NCBI GenBank assembly: GCA_016937725.1
Contig: JAFGVZ010000188.1
Coordinates: 1 to 6,692, forward strand
DNA from: Paracoccaceae bacterium
GTDB taxonomy: Bacteria; Pseudomonadota; Alphaproteobacteria; Rhodobacterales; Rhodobacteraceae
Reading direction: 5' to 3'
DNA: 6,692 bases
The notes under the pieces are model-generated. The model was not told the DNA's origin. It saw nothing but the letters and a program-made list of their open reading frames with translations, and did not search any database. A program made the position numbers and the translations under genes. Every line of letters begins with the position of its first letter. The first letter of the stretch is position 1. Below, one piece after another: positions 5,914-6,692 of this stretch.

Positions 5914-6692
5914 TTTTCGTTTGATCCATGGCTTTGATTCGATGAAGAGCTCTAATCCCTTCGATAGCGCCGCTCGATCTTCGCCAAGATCTGCCGAATC
6001 ACTCAGGCGCGAACGCTCTGATTCGTTTCGGGCCGCACTGGCGCGCGCCAGCCGGTAGGTCACGCTTTCATCGGCCAGATCATTCATGTCTTCGACCACT
6101 TCGCGCAATTCGGCCTGCACGCCGCCGCGCGCGAAATACTTGGCGAATTCGTCGCGCAGGCACAATTTGGCAAGCTCGGCATCGCCGCTGCGCAGGGGCG
6201 GGGCGATGGCAATATGGGGCAGCGCCAGAAGCGCGTCCACTTGCGCGGGATCGGGCGCATCATTCGCCAGCAATGCCGCGCAAAGCTGCGACAGCACCGG
6301 GTCGGCGCAGGTCAGGCGTTCCAGATCGCCCTCGAACTCTGGCAGAAGATTTGGGTGGCAGATCAACATGGCGACGATCAATTCTTCCCGCATGGCTTCG
6401 GCAATGGCGTCATCCGGTGCGCTGGCAAGGCGGGTGCTGCGCGTGGCGCTTAGGGGTTTGGCGGGGGCTGCGCCCCGGCCTGAGCGCGGCACGAAGCCAC
6501 GCCCGACAGGCCGCAAAAAATCGGCCCGCAAGCGTTTAATTTCATCTGTATAATGCCCGCGCAGGCCCGGATCGGCAATTTTTGCCAAGGCCGCGCGCAG
6601 GCGTTTGTCCAAGGCGGAACGCCGCTCGGGGCTGTCAAACACTTGCCCGTCGGTTTCGCGCTGCCATAATAGCTGCACCAGTGGCACCGCGC
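5908..6692 (-). CDS. dnaG: DNA primase DnaG, C-terminal part (start outside window)
   Basis: DnaG makes RNA primers for DNA replication and docks on the DnaB helicase. The frame is open to the right edge; about 260 of an expected 620-660 codons are visible. The GTG at 6687 is an internal valine, not a start. The first visible residues PLVQLLWQRET, then SPERRSALDKRL and HYTDEIKRLRADF, are typical of the end of the TOPRIM-containing polymerase core. An Arg/Ala/Pro-rich linker follows (about 57-90 in the visible part). Next comes the helicase-binding C-terminal domain, starting near DDAIAEAMREELIVAMLICHP and containing the helical stretch around FAKYFARGGVQAELREVVEDM. The gene ends in the basic tail KRKK. 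The zinc-binding and catalytic domains are outside the window, so their integrity cannot be judged. Position directly upstream of rpoD matches the conserved dnaG-rpoD arrangement. Confidence 0.95.
   Translation of the reverse strand, partial: AVPLVQLLWQRETDGQVFDSPERRSALDKRLRAALAKIADPGLRGHYTDEIKRLRADFLRPVGRGFVPRSGRGAAPAKPLSATRSTRLASAPDDAIAEAMREELIVAMLICHPNLLPEFEGDLERLTCADPVLSQLCAALLANDAPDPAQVDALLALPHIAIAPPLRSGDAELAKLCLRDEFAKYFARGGVQAELREVVEDMNDLADESVTYRLARASAARNESERSRLSDSADLGEDRAALSKGLELFIESKPWIKRKK

Noticed and set aside
6086..6553. A 155-codon plus-strand open frame opposite dnaG
   Set aside because: It is a Ser/Arg/Ala-rich product antisense to recognisable primase sequence.

Overview
The window looks like a chromosomal core region of an alphaproteobacterium, most likely from the Rhodobacterales. 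The reasons are the high GC content, a dnaG-rpoD pair encoding a 663-residue RpoD with the large non-conserved insert found in proteobacterial primary sigma factors, and a murD-rarD gene order. No rRNA, tRNA, CRISPR array, insertion sequence or phage gene was seen. Both ends of the window cut through genes.

Left half, plus strand (1-3394): four closely packed genes read in the same direction and probably form one transcription unit. They are the 3' part of murD (peptidoglycan precursor ligase), rarD (EamA-type permease, overlapping murD by 8 bases), a small protein with an N-terminal hydrophobic segment and a gamma-glutamylcyclotransferase (AIG2-like) domain, and an amidoligase of the glutamine-synthetase-like fold. 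The last two genes are 2 bases apart. They make the most interesting unit here: one enzyme predicted to form an amide or peptide-like bond from a carboxylate and an amine, beside one predicted to act on gamma-glutamyl linkages. The product is unknown.

Right half, minus strand (6692-3391): the 3' part of dnaG (DNA primase, ending in its helicase-binding region), a 158-base spacer, the complete rpoD (primary sigma factor), and a 125-residue unknown protein whose TTG start lies inside the end of rpoD. The dnaG-rpoD order is the alphaproteobacterial form of the macromolecular synthesis operon, which links replication priming to housekeeping transcription. The spacer carries an imperfect inverted repeat over the dnaG stop codon and a weak candidate heat-shock-type promoter for rpoD.

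The two operons converge and overlap by 4 bases at 3391-3394, so there is no room for a conventional terminator between them. Most of the window is ordinary core genome. The amidoligase/cyclotransferase pair and the unknown gene behind rpoD are the parts with real unknowns. No gap without a gene exceeds 160 bases.
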